Positions 43,772 to 53,727 of a DNA stretch of 56,080 nt are shown one piece after another. The notes below the pieces were generated by a model. The model was not told the DNA's origin. It was given only the letters and a program-made list of their open reading frames with translations, and did no database searches. The stretch covers positions 1 through 56,080 of the forward strand of contig CABVRZ010000030.1 in the NCBI GenBank assembly GCA_902500775.1. Direction: 5' to 3'. This stretch comes from an uncultured Nitrospira sp. (lineage in GTDB: Bacteria; Nitrospirota; Nitrospiria; Nitrospirales; Nitrospiraceae). The translations under genes were made by a program, and so were the position numbers. Position 1 is the stretch's first letter. Each line of letters opens with the position of its first letter.

Positions 43772-45409
43772 ATGCGCCAGAATATTCGACAATTGTTGCT
43801 CTTCCCCGTCGGATTCTGCATAGCCTCCACGCTTTTTCAGCCTATGGGTTTGTCAATCCCCATAGCCTTGGCTGCTGCAAATGAGCAAACCGTACAGGCT
43901 GAGTCACCAAGATCGAGGCTGCTGTCTGGAATGCCGACGTTGAAACGGCTTGTCACACCACCCAATCGCTCAACATCTCCAACACCTGCCATAGCACTGA
44001 ATTCCCCTGGCTTTTCGTTTAGCGTTCAACGGGGTAATTCGCTGCCCCCTTCACAGACCCTGATCGTCAGCAACAAAGGTGGCGGAACATTAAACTGGAA
44101 TGCTACAACAGACGCAGCATGGTTAACACTAAGCCCAGCCGCCGGATCGGGTACTGGCAATGTCACGATCAGTCCTGCCAGCAGTTCTGTTTCCGTTGGT
44201 ACCCACACAGGGACGATCAGGCTTAGTGCTCCTGGCGCACAGCCCGTTTCTATCCCCGTCACCTTCACTGTGACGCCACCACCTGTCCCACCAGCCATTG
44301 GTGTGAGTGCCCCTAACTTCTCATTTACCGCTCAACAGAGCGGAAACAATCCGGCAGCCCAGCTACTGAGCATCCGCAACGCTGGCGGTGGTACGCTCAA
44401 CTGGACCGCAAGTGACAATGCCCCCTGGCTAACCCTCTCGTCTACAGCCGGCACCGGCAATGGCACGGTGACCATTACTCCTGTCCTGGGCTCACTTAGC
44501 GTTGGTACCCACACCGGCACCATCACGCTCACTGCCCTCGGCGCTCAGCCCGTGTTGATCCCCATTACTTTCAACGTAACACCACAACCCATCTCAATCG
44601 CACTAGGCCCATCGTCACTGATCTATTCGGGTGTATCGGGTGGCCCCAACCCGGCTAGTCAGTCTGTGACTGTGACCGCAAATGGCACCTGGACTGCCAG
44701 CGTCAACACTGCCTGGATCAAATTGAGCACAAACTCTGGTTCTGGAAACGGCACAATTATCGCCAGTGTCAATCTCGGAAGTGTGTCAGGTACAACCAAT
44801 ACTGGCACCATTACCGTGACTGCTGGAAACATAACGAGAACTGTCGATGTGACCCTGAAACTCTCAGCTGGCTCATTAACCCTCTCATCAAATAGTCTCA
44901 CATTTACAGCAACTAAGGATTCTGCAGACCCAGCCCCTCAGAACCTGATTGTCAATTCCAACGCATCATGGACGGCAACGACGACGGGGGCAGCCCCGTG
45001 GCTCTCGGTCAACCAGACGTCTGGAGCGAGCAACGGAACCATCACCGCGCGTGTGAACACATCGAAGGCAGTACTGGGGGAGAACCGAGCCACAGTTTCG
45101 GTAACTAGTGGTGGCACCACGAAAACCGTGACCATTATCCTGACGCTCAATAGCCCATCGAGCTCATCCGCAGTATTAACATGGCGTGCCAATAGCGAAA
45201 CTGATCTGGCGGGATACAAGGTCTACCGATCAACAATCCCAGGGAAATATGAACAAAAAGATGCCATCGTTATGGTTAAAGCCAATATCACAACGCACCA
45301 AGTGACGGGCCTTCAATTCGGGAAAACATATTACTTCGTCGTGACGGCCTTTGATATTGCAGGAAATGAAAGTGGCTATTCAAATGAAGTTAGCAAAAGT
45401 ATTTATTGA
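43772..45409 (+). CDS. Secreted BACON-repeat protein with C-terminal fibronectin type III domain
   Basis: 545 residues from ATG 43772, which has AAGGAGGA upstream; an ORF start 45 bases earlier lacks it. A signal peptide (MRQNIRQLLLFPVGFCIAS to ALAA) is followed by a Pro/Ser linker, four BACON-type beta repeats of about 90 residues (each with GGTLNW or GTWTA-like strand, WL.LS..AG.G and a THTGTI strand), and an FN3 domain at the end (WRANSETDLAGYKVYRSTIPG, then FVVTAFDIAGNESGYSNEV). BACON domains bind carbohydrate or glycoprotein in gut bacteria, though the general role is unclear. It is exported and probably sits on the surface or in the matrix. Transcription from the sigma-54 promoter is inferred. 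Confidence 0.88.
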   Translation: MRQNIRQLLLFPVGFCIASTLFQPMGLSIPIALAAANEQTVQAESPRSRLLSGMPTLKRLVTPPNRSTSPTPAIALNSPGFSFSVQRGNSLPPSQTLIVSNKGGGTLNWNATTDAAWLTLSPAAGSGTGNVTISPASSSVSVGTHTGTIRLSAPGAQPVSIPVTFTVTPPPVPPAIGVSAPNFSFTAQQSGNNPAAQLLSIRNAGGGTLNWTASDNAPWLTLSSTAGTGNGTVTITPVLGSLSVGTHTGTITLTALGAQPVLIPITFNVTPQPISIALGPSSLIYSGVSGGPNPASQSVTVTANGTWTASVNTAWIKLSTNSGSGNGTIIASVNLGSVSGTTNTGTITVTAGNITRTVDVTLKLSAGSLTLSSNSLTFTATKDSADPAPQNLIVNSNASWTATTTGAAPWLSVNQTSGASNGTITARVNTSKAVLGENRATVSVTSGGTTKTVTIILTLNSPSSSSAVLTWRANSETDLAGYKVYRSTIPGKYEQKDAIVMVKANITTHQVTGLQFGKTYYFVVTAFDIAGNESGYSNEVSKSIY

Positions 45410-45428
45410 TGGTGCGCAAGAACGTGGC

Positions 45429-45458
45429 ACCTGGCGGTCTTCGTCTAAACCACCAGGT
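45429..45458 (+). terminator. Possible hairpin after the BACON gene
   Basis: ACCTGGCGGT and ACCACCAGGT pair with one mismatch across a ten-base loop, starting 20 bases after the stop. There is no clear T-run after it, so it is a weak terminator candidate. Confidence 0.35.
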
Positions 45459-45622
45459 CGCCTAAAATTGAGATGAACCAGCACTACGGCTCATACGTGC
45501 GCACCTTGATCGAGCAATAGCAACCATCTCTCACACCTTCGCGACTGCACTCTTGACCCGGGATGTCCATTCTCACTGCGCTTGCCTGACTGGCCTGGGC
45601 CAAGGTCTGACTTCGCGATTAG

Positions 45623-47062
45623 TTATCGCTCTGCTTCCGTCAAATGCCTTTCGCCTTCTAGCTCATCGACCTCCACATCAGGTCTTCCCTTAGTCGTCGA
45701 CGGATGAAGACCGTACTTTCTGAGCATCTTATAAAAATCAGCCCTGTATCGCCCGGCAAACTGGGCAGCGCGTGAGATATTGCCCCCGGTCAAATCAAGG
45801 ACATTCTTTAAATAACTGCGCTCAAATTCCTCTTTCGCCTCTGTGAGCGGTTTGAGCGGCGATTCAACCGCCGCACTGGCAGCTGGAAACAAATCCGGGG
45901 TCAACACTTCTTGCTGCGACATCACGACCGCCTTCTCTACCGCATTTTCCAACTCACGCACATTACCCGGCCACGGGTGCATCATCAGGCGATGAAGAGC
46001 GGCAGGCGTCAATCCTTTGATCTCCTTATTGGAGCGCTTCAGACTCTGTTTCAGAAAATGCTGAGCAAGCAACGGAATATCGTCTCGCCGCTCACGCAAC
46101 GGTGGGATAAACAGCGGCACAACAGAAATCCTATAGTAAAGATCGTTACGGAATGTTCCATTCTTCACTGCTTCGCCGAGATCTTTGTTCGTCGCCGCAA
46201 CGATGCGCACATCAACCTTGACCGATGTCTCCGACCCAACTTCTCTGATCTCTCGTTCTTGGACCGCACGCAACAATTTTACCTGCATTGAAAGCGGCAT
46301 TTCGCCGATTTCATCAAGAAAGAGTGTGCCGCCATGTGCCATCTGAAAGAGTCCCCGCTTCGCACCATGGGCACTCGTGAAGGCACCCTTCACATGACCA
46401 AACAACTCACTCTCGAACAGGGTTTCAGGAATAGCGGCACAATTGAGAGCCACAAACGCACCTTTACTGCGCCGACTGTTTGCATGAATGACACGCGCCA
46501 TCACCTCTTTACCGGTACCCGTCTCTCCAAACAGGAGAATGGTCGCATCCGACTCGGCCACTTGGCCAATTTGTTGAAAGAGTCGTTGCATCGCCGAACT
46601 TCGAGCCACAACATTTTCTAGCCCGTACAACTCTTTGACGAGCGATTTCAATCGATCAATCTCACGGCTCATCCGCTGATGCGAAAGCGCTTTATCAATC
46701 GTCTCCTTGAGCTCCTTATCATCAAACGGCTTCGTGAGATATCCGAAAGCCCCTCGCTGCATCGCCTCGACCGCATTAGGGATACTCCCATGGGCCGTCA
46801 AGATGATGACCGGAATCCCCGGTTGGTTTCGCAACAATGCTTCCGTCACATCCAGGCCATTCTCACTTCGGAGACGGAGATCAGTGATGGCCAAGTTAAA
46901 CATCGTACTCTTCGCCGCCCCAAGCGCCTCCTGTCCCGTTGTACAGGCGGTAACCAAAAATCCCATGGCGGATAACCGCATTTTCAGCAAATGCAGCAAT
47001 CCCTCATCATCATCGATGACAAGAATGTTCTCTCGCTCCGTGTCTTTTGATTCCATGATCAC
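45623..47062 (-). CDS. Sigma-54-dependent response regulator, GlrR-type
   Basis: 479 residues (GTG at 47062; the ATG two codons later at 47056 is equally possible). The receiver domain has phosphorylation Asp61 (LAITDLRLRSENGLD), the AAA+ domain has Walker A GETGTGKEV, the sigma-54 contact loop GAFTSA (usually GAFTGA) and Walker B GGTLFLDEIGEMP, and a Fis-type helix-turn-helix closes the protein (NISRAAQFAGRYRADFYKMLRKYGL). It activates sigma-54 promoters on phosphorylation. The gene order kinase, lipoprotein, regulator equals that of glrK-qseG-glrR in gamma-proteobacteria. The likely target in sight is the BACON gene promoter. Confidence 0.93.
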   Translation of the reverse strand: MIMESKDTERENILVIDDDEGLLHLLKMRLSAMGFLVTACTTGQEALGAAKSTMFNLAITDLRLRSENGLDVTEALLRNQPGIPVIILTAHGSIPNAVEAMQRGAFGYLTKPFDDKELKETIDKALSHQRMSREIDRLKSLVKELYGLENVVARSSAMQRLFQQIGQVAESDATILLFGETGTGKEVMARVIHANSRRSKGAFVALNCAAIPETLFESELFGHVKGAFTSAHGAKRGLFQMAHGGTLFLDEIGEMPLSMQVKLLRAVQEREIREVGSETSVKVDVRIVAATNKDLGEAVKNGTFRNDLYYRISVVPLFIPPLRERRDDIPLLAQHFLKQSLKRSNKEIKGLTPAALHRLMMHPWPGNVRELENAVEKAVVMSQQEVLTPDLFPAASAAVESPLKPLTEAKEEFERSYLKNVLDLTGGNISRAAQFAGRYRADFYKMLRKYGLHPSTTKGRPDVEVDELEGERHLTEAER

Positions 47063-47084
47063 CGTATCTTTCTGATCGGGTCGG

Positions 47085-47858
47085 TTAGGGTATTGGTTCT
47101 GGAATTGGAACAGGAACCGTAGTCACAGGAGGACGGATCGGACGAACCTTTTCACGCATTTCCTGATCGATTCGTTTCAACGCCTCAAGTTGAGAAGAGA
47201 GCTCTTCAATTTTCTTGTCTCGCTCAGCCAGTTGCCTTTGCATTGCGACCGGATCGGTCAACACCTTTGTCGAATCTTTCTTGGAGAGGAGAGTCTCTAT
47301 TCTACGATCCCGCTCGGCCAACTCCCGCTGCAACGCCTCAATCGCCTCAGACTCACCCTCCTTCGCTGCCTGGAGTTGCTGTATCAATACCTGTTCATCA
47401 AGCAAGTTTCGAACCAGACGATCGGTTGCCATCGCCAACGACGCATGCGCGTCCGCAATCGCGGAGGCTGTCAATACGGATTCGGACCATCCCTTCTGCC
47501 CTGGAATGATGACGGGGTCCTGCAGAACTCGCAACCAAGCCTTGCTTGTCCCTGCCACTGGTCCCATTGGAGCTACAACCTGAACTTTTTCAAAGTATTT
47601 CGCTGCTACATCACGACTTTCATAGAGTCCAAGGAGTCCGAGAGTGAAATACACCTGATCACAGGACTGTGACTGGACACATCGTGCGGCCAATCCCTCT
47701 TGCTTCTTTACAAGTGATTGAAAACTTGTCACTTTATTCGAGTCGACTACAAAATACGGACGAGAAGCAGGGATGGGCGTCGTCCATGCGACACACCCTG
47801 TCAAAAGGAGAGATCCCACACCGGAACCTATCGCCATAAGACATGTCCTCTTTTTCAC
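47085..47858 (-). CDS. QseG-like outer membrane lipoprotein
   Basis: 257 residues. A lipobox LLLTGCVAW ends the signal peptide. The protein then has a helical repeat-like part (about 45-150; KYFEKVQVVAPMGPVAGTSKAWLRVLQDPV) and a coiled coil (QQLQAAKEGESEAIEALQRELAERDRRIETLLSKK, then DKKIEELSSQLEALKRI), ending in a proline-rich tail (PVTTVPVPIPEPIP). It lies between a kinase and its sigma-54 regulator, as QseG (YfhG) does, where it is thought to influence kinase signalling. The ATG overlaps the kinase stop by four bases. Confidence 0.8.
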   Translation of the reverse strand: MKKRTCLMAIGSGVGSLLLTGCVAWTTPIPASRPYFVVDSNKVTSFQSLVKKQEGLAARCVQSQSCDQVYFTLGLLGLYESRDVAAKYFEKVQVVAPMGPVAGTSKAWLRVLQDPVIIPGQKGWSESVLTASAIADAHASLAMATDRLVRNLLDEQVLIQQLQAAKEGESEAIEALQRELAERDRRIETLLSKKDSTKVLTDPVAMQRQLAERDKKIEELSSQLEALKRIDQEMREKVRPIRPPVTTVPVPIPEPIP

Positions 47859-49330
47859 GGTTCTCCTTTCGCCTCCGGCTTCGTCAACCGTAGGATAAAC
47901 CGTACAGTTGCCCCCTTCCCCTTCTCGCTCTCGATCCAGATTCTTCCTCCATGCGCTTCAACAACTTTCTTGGCCAATGCCAAGCCCAAACCACTTCCTG
48001 CGGTCTGCTTGACCTTGGTACGCCCTTGGTAAAAACGCTCAAAAATATGTGGGAGATCCTCGGGTGCGATCCCAGGCCCAGTATCTGAAACCGAAACCTC
48101 CAGCACACCGGCCTGCCGGTCTGGCTTCAGATGCACCTTCACCACGCCTCCCTCGGGACTGAACTTCAGCGCATTCGATAATAAATTGTCCAAGACCTGT
48201 TCCAGCCGAGCGGCATCCGCCTTGATCCAAGCCCGCTGCGGAGGAGGCTCTACAACCAACTGGACATGTTTGGAGTCGGCAAGAAGACGAATCTTATTGA
48301 TGGAAATATCCACAATTTTTTGTAGATCAACAGGGACAAATCGATACTCCATCATCCCCGCTTCCATCTTTGACAAATCGAGGATCGTGGCAATGAGATG
48401 CATCAGCCGCTTGCTGCTGTCAGCCATGATCCGAAGCGTCATGCGTTGCTCCGGCACCAGCGGCCCAGGAATTTCGTCCAGGAGGAGGTTTGTCCCCTCT
48501 TGAATTGAGGCCATGGGTGTTCGTAACTCGTGAGACACATGCGCAAGAAATTCCGTTTTTATATCATCGATTTCTTGAAGTTTCTGTCCCATCCGGTTCA
48601 CGGAATCCACCAGCTCACGGAGCTCGGCCGGGGCCGTGATTTGAAGTGACGTCCCAAAATTCCCTTGCCCGATCTGCTTGATGTGTCCTTGCAGTTCTCG
48701 AAGTGGACGTAAGATCGTATAACTGGCCACTCCGGCCAGCCCCAACCCAAATACTAACGCCACAAGCACCAACTGCTCTGTCACCGCCTCGGCTTGGGCA
48801 GCGCTTGCTCGCGATTCCGTCACGCCGACACTGACTCGAGCCTCATGAAGGTCGATATAGTTCTGCAACGCGAAGGACATGCGGTCCATCAGGCTGTCAC
48901 GCTTACTTTCATAGTCTGGGATCGTAGGATGGGCGGACCTGGTTGCCGGTTGAAAGGTCGTATCAAGCAATCGCAATCGGTCTTTCAGCAATTCACCGGT
49001 CTCTTGCAACAGCGTCAGCCCTCGAGCGGAACTTTCCTGTCCTCGCAATTCCTGAAGAATGCGCTGAAATTCTTCAACTTCTTCCGACAAGTTGGTGAAG
49101 AATGTACGATCTTTTGTGGCAAGAAATTTCTTTTCGCTATTCAGTTGGGCATAGAGTGATCCTAGCAACCGTTTAGCAGATTCAACGGCTGGATAGTGGT
49201 ATGACGCCATTTGGGTACTCATGGCGGTCAACTGCCGAAGTTGAAAGAGTGCATAAAGATTGACCCCCCCCATCACAGTAATGATGACCAGGGAAGTCAA
49301 AACCAGCCGCCAAAATATTGAAAGGCTCAT
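47855..49330 (-). CDS. GlrK-type membrane sensor histidine kinase
   Basis: 491 residues. One membrane helix near residues 8-28, a periplasmic helical domain of about 155 residues, and a second helix (LVLVALVFGLGLAGVASYTIL) are followed by a HAMP segment (RPLRELQGHIKQIGQGNFG). The HisKA box HVSHELRTPMASIQEGTNLLLDEIPGPL resembles the GlrK dimerisation sequence, then an ATPase domain (NLLSNALKFSPEGG, SDTGPGIAPEDLPHIFERFYQG, SGLGLALAKKVVEAHGG). It should phosphorylate the regulator at 45623-47062. The periplasmic helical bundle suggests sensing of envelope state. Confidence 0.93.
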   Translation of the reverse strand: MSLSIFWRLVLTSLVIITVMGGVNLYALFQLRQLTAMSTQMASYHYPAVESAKRLLGSLYAQLNSEKKFLATKDRTFFTNLSEEVEEFQRILQELRGQESSARGLTLLQETGELLKDRLRLLDTTFQPATRSAHPTIPDYESKRDSLMDRMSFALQNYIDLHEARVSVGVTESRASAAQAEAVTEQLVLVALVFGLGLAGVASYTILRPLRELQGHIKQIGQGNFGTSLQITAPAELRELVDSVNRMGQKLQEIDDIKTEFLAHVSHELRTPMASIQEGTNLLLDEIPGPLVPEQRMTLRIMADSSKRLMHLIATILDLSKMEAGMMEYRFVPVDLQKIVDISINKIRLLADSKHVQLVVEPPPQRAWIKADAARLEQVLDNLLSNALKFSPEGGVVKVHLKPDRQAGVLEVSVSDTGPGIAPEDLPHIFERFYQGRTKVKQTAGSGLGLALAKKVVEAHGGRIWIESEKGKGATVRFILRLTKPEAKGEP

Positions 49331-49490
49331 GAGTCCGTGCCTCGCTCTGACCGTATTGTAGATGGGCAGAACTCAGGTGTAGGGCAATCCATACACTATT
49401 TCAGCCTCCGACCACAAGAGCATACATCTGCAAAAAGACAAAAATGTCTCGGGCGAACCTGACTCTTCTGAGAAAATCTATCCCAGACTG

Positions 49491-50324
49491 TTATTGTCTG
49501 GCATCGAATTGGTGAGAAAAGAGCCGCTGTCTCCTGGAAGAGCCGTGGAGTGATGCAAAAAGATGGCCCCGGAACAACAGGATGGCCATCGCCACTGGTG
49601 GGGTCAGAAGGAGAAGCACGATCTCCTGCCCCTCCGAATCGAGCCCAATGTAGGAGAGCCATCCCCCGATCGCAGTCAGAGGCAGCATGAGAATTTGAAG
49701 GAAGTCGAGCCCTGCTCCTCGACCAGCACGACCAGAGAGTGAAAAGAACTCGTGCAATCCACTCGGAGAAAGCACCACTGGCAAGATGAGGACGACGAAT
49801 GGGAGAAACCATTCGATCCAATGCTCCACAATAAACTCATAGGATGTCTTGAATACATCAAGCGTGGACTCGTGTCGCACCTGATAAATCACTTCCGGTG
49901 CTGGGTTCAGAAGAATGAAGACCAAGAGCAAAAACGCTGACAGGAGAAATTGGCCGTAGGCGGGATTGGCTTGTAAACCCATATCGAGCAAGAGTGTCGG
50001 TAGCCACAGCACAAATCCAACACCGATCACATCCCAAAAGTAATACCCGAAGCTTTCCGTCACATCTGCGAACCCAAGAGTTCTCGACGCGCTCAACGAT
50101 TGTTCCACCAACCGAAGCGTGGCACCGACCAATAGAGCATTCACAATGCCAAGGAGAAACCCACCGGCCATACCCAAGGGAGCGGCAATCCGTGTGATCC
50201 CCAAAAACAGCATAGCAAAGGCGATGAGTGCCACCATGGATACCCAACTCTTGGCAAGTGAGCGCCATGTCGCAGACAACACGTGCCGATAGAGAAGAAC
50301 GGTTGCCGATGCAAGATTGTTCAT
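49491..50324 (-). CDS. Polytopic membrane protein of unknown function
   Basis: 277 residues with about six to seven hydrophobic helices (for example SMVALIAFAMLFLGITRIAA, FLLSAFLLLVFILL, FLPFVVLILPVVL) and a charged, basic C-terminus (SLHGSSRRQRLFSHQFDARQ). It contains the stretch FADVTESFGYYFWDVIGVGFVLWLPTLLLD. I recognise no family. The start is preceded by short spacing to the divergent clpB promoter region. No signal peptide is needed; the first helix could serve as an anchor. Confidence 0.75.
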   Translation of the reverse strand: MNNLASATVLLYRHVLSATWRSLAKSWVSMVALIAFAMLFLGITRIAAPLGMAGGFLLGIVNALLVGATLRLVEQSLSASRTLGFADVTESFGYYFWDVIGVGFVLWLPTLLLDMGLQANPAYGQFLLSAFLLLVFILLNPAPEVIYQVRHESTLDVFKTSYEFIVEHWIEWFLPFVVLILPVVLSPSGLHEFFSLSGRAGRGAGLDFLQILMLPLTAIGGWLSYIGLDSEGQEIVLLLLTPPVAMAILLFRGHLFASLHGSSRRQRLFSHQFDARQ

Positions 50325-50402
50325 ACCGGTGCGTACCCTAGTCGGGATCGCCCTAGGAGGTCAAGCATTCATCACCTTACGCTGTCAGACATGCCGACCT
50401 GG

Positions 50403-50430
50403 TTGACTTGTCCGGCTCGATGATTATCAG
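50403..50430 (+). promoter_or_regulatory. Candidate sigma-70 promoter for clpB
   Basis: TTGACT (50403-50408) and TATCAG (50425-50430) lie 16 bases apart, about 45 bases before the clpB start. The -10 match is poor. No CIRCE element (TTAGCACTC-N9-GAGTGCTAA) or clear sigma-32 site was found upstream. Confidence 0.3.
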
Positions 50431-50475
50431 GGAATCCATCGGCAGCATTATTACCATTATCTGAGGTGGTTGACC

Positions 50476-53094
50476 ATGGACATGAATCGGATGACGATCA
50501 AGTTGCAAGAGGCCCTGCAGTCCGCCTCCGGGCATGCACAGCGGAGAAGTCATCAAGGGATCGATGTCGAACATGTCCTCTTAGCACTCCTCGAACAGGA
50601 AGGGGGGACGACCTCGGCCTTACTTGAAGGGGCTGGCCTTGCTCTCCCTGCCGTACGGCAAGCCGTCGACCAGGCATTGGCAAAGTTCCCGCAAGTACAA
50701 GGCTCGGGAGCCGCCCCTGGTCAAATGCATATCGCGAATCGACTCACACAGGTGCTGAATCGTGCAGAGGACGAGCAGAAGTCTCTCAAGGATGACTTTT
50801 TGAGCGTCGAGCATGTCCTCCTCGCCATGGTGCAGGAGGGAGGAATATTCAAGAAACTTGGTCTGACTCGGGACCGCCTCTTAGCGGGATTACAGCAGGT
50901 ACGGGGCAATCAACGGGTCACCAGCCAAGATCCTGAAAGCACCTACCAGTCGCTGGTGAAATACGGTCGAGACCTGACCCAATTGGCGGGACAGGGCAAA
51001 CTCGATCCCGTTATTGGACGAGACGATGAAATCAGACGCGTGATTCAGATCTTGTCCCGTCGGACAAAGAACAACCCGGTGCTCATCGGTGAACCAGGGG
51101 TCGGGAAAACCGCGATCGTGGAAGGACTCGCCATTCGCATCGTGAAAGGCGACGTCCCAGAAAGCCTCAAAAACAAGAAGCTCTTTGCATTGGACATGGG
51201 CTCGCTCGTCGCTGGTGCCAAGTTTCGCGGTGAATTCGAGGAACGCTTGAAGGCCGTCCTGAAAGAAATTCAATCGTCTCAAGGACAAATTCTTCTCTTT
51301 ATCGATGAATTGCACACGGTCGTCGGAGCCGGAGCAGCCGAAGGAGCCATGGATGCCGCTAATCTCCTGAAACCAATGCTGGCGCGAGGCGAATTACACT
51401 TGGTTGGGGCCACGACGCTCGACGAATACCGAAAGCACATCGAAAAGGATGCCGCCTTGGAGCGACGCTTCCAGACGGTGTTGGTCGACCAACCAACGGT
51501 GGAGAACACCATCTCCATTCTCCGCGGCCTCAAGGAACGCTATGAAGTCCACCATGGCGTGCGTATTAAGGACAGCGCGCTGGTGGCTGCCGCAAAACTG
51601 TCTCATCGCTATATTGCCGATCGATTTCTTCCCGATAAAGCCATCGACTTAGTCGACGAAGCCGCCGCACGACTCAGAACCGAGATCGACAGCCTGCCCG
51701 CAGAGTTGGATGAAGTGTCGCGCAAAGTACTTCAACTTGAGATTGAGCGCGAGGCCTTGAAGAAGGAGAAAGATGCCGCAAGCGCCGCCCGACTGACCGC
51801 GCTCGAAACGGAGTTGAATGAAAAGCAGCGTGACATGCAGGCGTTGAAGACCCGATGGGAATCGGAGAAGACGTCCGTCTCCCGACTTCGCAAGACCCGC
51901 GAAGCCATCGAGGAGCTGAAGCTCAAGATCGAGCAGGCCGAGCGGGCCTATGACCTCAATCGTGTGGCTGAGCTTCGCTACGGCGAACTGCCGAGGCTGG
52001 AACGAGAACTGGAGCTGGAACAGCAGCAGTTGGGGAAGAAACAAGACGAAAACCGGTTGCTCAAGGAGGAAGTCGATGAAGACGAGATTGCCGCGGTCGT
52101 CAGCCGCTGGACCGGTGTCCCAGTCTCCCGGTTACTTGAAGGCGAAACCGACAAGCTATTGAAGCTCGAGGACCTTCTGCACCAACGGGTTGTCGGACAA
52201 GACGAAGGGGTTCGAGCCGTGGCAGACGCGGTACTTCGCGCACGATCCGGCATCAAGGATCCCAATCGACCGATCGGTTCGTTTCTGTTCCTCGGCCCCA
52301 CGGGCGTGGGGAAGACTGAATTGGCCAGAGCCCTCGCCGCCATTCTCTTTGATGACGAAGGGAATTTGGTGAGAATCGACATGTCCGAGTACATGGAAAA
52401 GCACACGGTCGCCCGCCTGATCGGCGCGCCTCCCGGGTACATCGGCTATGAAGAAGGTGGTCAGCTGACTGAAGCCGTTCGGCGGCGCCCGTTTTCGGTC
52501 ATTCTCTTCGACGAGATTGAGAAGGCGCATCACGATGTGTTCAACGTGCTGCTGCAAGTGCTCGACGATGGACGACTGACCGATTCACAAGGCCGTACCG
52601 TCGATTTCAAGAACACCGTCCTGATCATGACCTCCAATATCGGAAGTCCCCATATTCTTGAGGCACAGCAACGTGGCGCCTCCGACGAGCAAGTCAGGAC
52701 CGTCGTGATGGGTGAACTGCGACAACATTTCCGCCCGGAATTCTTGAACCGGGTCGATGAACTGGTCGTGTTCCATCCACTGGGAACCGAACACCTGATC
52801 AAGATCGTGGAGATCCAGCTGGAACGGCTCCACAGTCGACTGGCAGAACGACGGATCACATTGGCCATCTCCCCTGCCGCTCTCCAGCATCTGGGGGAAC
52901 GCGGCTACGATCCAGTCTATGGAGCACGACCACTGAAGCGTCTGATTCAACAAGAGCTGGAAACGCCGATCGCCAAATTATTGGTCAAGGGAGAGTTACG
53001 GGATGGCAATACCGCTGCAGTCGAGCTGAAAAACGGAGCCTTGCTGGTGACACCAACAATTGAGGACGAGCCGACACCGGTTCCTAGCCGATAG
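50476..53094 (+). CDS. clpB: ATP-dependent chaperone ClpB
   Basis: 872 residues from ATG 50476, which is six bases after GAGGTGG (a TTG two codons earlier is poorer). The order is Clp N-terminal domain (about 1-145), first AAA+ ([42 protein letters not shown]), the middle coiled-coil domain (about 400-530; rich in [11 protein letters not shown]) and second AAA+ ([55 protein letters not shown]). The middle domain and length identify ClpB rather than ClpA or ClpC. It disaggregates proteins with DnaK after stress. Its stop overlaps the convergent unknown gene by 11 bases. Confidence 0.97.
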   Translation: MDMNRMTIKLQEALQSASGHAQRRSHQGIDVEHVLLALLEQEGGTTSALLEGAGLALPAVRQAVDQALAKFPQVQGSGAAPGQMHIANRLTQVLNRAEDEQKSLKDDFLSVEHVLLAMVQEGGIFKKLGLTRDRLLAGLQQVRGNQRVTSQDPESTYQSLVKYGRDLTQLAGQGKLDPVIGRDDEIRRVIQILSRRTKNNPVLIGEPGVGKTAIVEGLAIRIVKGDVPESLKNKKLFALDMGSLVAGAKFRGEFEERLKAVLKEIQSSQGQILLFIDELHTVVGAGAAEGAMDAANLLKPMLARGELHLVGATTLDEYRKHIEKDAALERRFQTVLVDQPTVENTISILRGLKERYEVHHGVRIKDSALVAAAKLSHRYIADRFLPDKAIDLVDEAAARLRTEIDSLPAELDEVSRKVLQLEIEREALKKEKDAASAARLTALETELNEKQRDMQALKTRWESEKTSVSRLRKTREAIEELKLKIEQAERAYDLNRVAELRYGELPRLERELELEQQQLGKKQDENRLLKEEVDEDEIAAVVSRWTGVPVSRLLEGETDKLLKLEDLLHQRVVGQDEGVRAVADAVLRARSGIKDPNRPIGSFLFLGPTGVGKTELARALAAILFDDEGNLVRIDMSEYMEKHTVARLIGAPPGYIGYEEGGQLTEAVRRRPFSVILFDEIEKAHHDVFNVLLQVLDDGRLTDSQGRTVDFKNTVLIMTSNIGSPHILEAQQRGASDEQVRTVVMGELRQHFRPEFLNRVDELVVFHPLGTEHLIKIVEIQLERLHSRLAERRITLAISPAALQHLGERGYDPVYGARPLKRLIQQELETPIAKLLVKGELRDGNTAAVELKNGALLVTPTIEDEPTPVPSR

Positions 53095-53509
53095 ACACCA
53101 CACCCCCTTGGCTGTCTTGTGTCACGCCGCTCTTGTGCTGTTTCTCAATCTTCCACTCCGTGGCTGTGACTTGGAAGAGATGGCCCTTCATCGTATGAAA
53201 CTCGCCTTGCACGAAAGAGAGGACCTGAGGGCTCTTGGCATCAAGCTTGAGAACGATTTTGCCGGACTCCGCTTCCTTCAGCGTGAGACTCTTGTCGGTC
53301 TTTGCTAACTCATAGGCACGCCGCTCGTTAAACATCAACGTGCTGTCCACGACTTTGGCCAACATCCGGCCATTCGAGTCGAACAGCGCAAAATTGACCA
53401 GCAACGCGCCAGTTGAGGGATGACGCGTCATCTGAAGTTGCGGTACTCCCTCAACCTCAATCGTCCCGTTGAAATTCTTATAGAGATTGGAACCGATTTC
53501 GATGTCCAT
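53084..53509 (-). CDS. Hypothetical protein, convergent with clpB
   Basis: 141 residues ([23 protein letters not shown]). It looks like a beta-rich soluble domain, with no signal peptide or known motif: [29 protein letters not shown] and VVSIG at the end. The gene ends inside the clpB 3' end (overlap 53084-53094). The 5' 95 bases and the upstream 200 bases are duplicated at 55444-55755, where a truncated 34-codon copy starts. I do not recognise the family. Confidence 0.75.
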   Translation of the reverse strand: MDIEIGSNLYKNFNGTIEVEGVPQLQMTRHPSTGALLVNFALFDSNGRMLAKVVDSTLMFNERRAYELAKTDKSLTLKEAESGKIVLKLDAKSPQVLSFVQGEFHTMKGHLFQVTATEWKIEKQHKSGVTQDSQGGVVSIG

Positions 53510-53727
53510 AGTCCTCGATCAGATTAACGATGACACAACGTGCACATACCTGCACAATCTACCCAACCGTATCTTGTATCTCCAAGACCTGCCATTTTGC
53601 AATCCTCGCCGTCTAAGGCAATAAAGACCGCTCTTGTTTCGACGCGCGAACTGCGCCCATCGCTTGTGATGAGACTGGCGGTTTGTTAGACTCAACCCAC
53701 ACTGACGTGAGGCAGAGAATGGCTGAG
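53416..53727. repeat. Duplicated segment, copy A
   Basis: This stretch, containing the 5' end of the unknown gene, the promoter gap and the first codons of the Uma2 gene, is repeated in direct orientation at 55444-55755 with many point changes and small indels. The best-matching part is from CAACCTC to GATTTCGATGTCCAT and from AAGACCTGCCATTTTGCAAT onward. Confidence 0.8.

Noticed and set aside
50578-50600. TTAGCACTC in the clpB 5' coding region as half of a CIRCE operator
   Set aside because: The matching GAGTGCTAA half is absent and the site is inside the gene.
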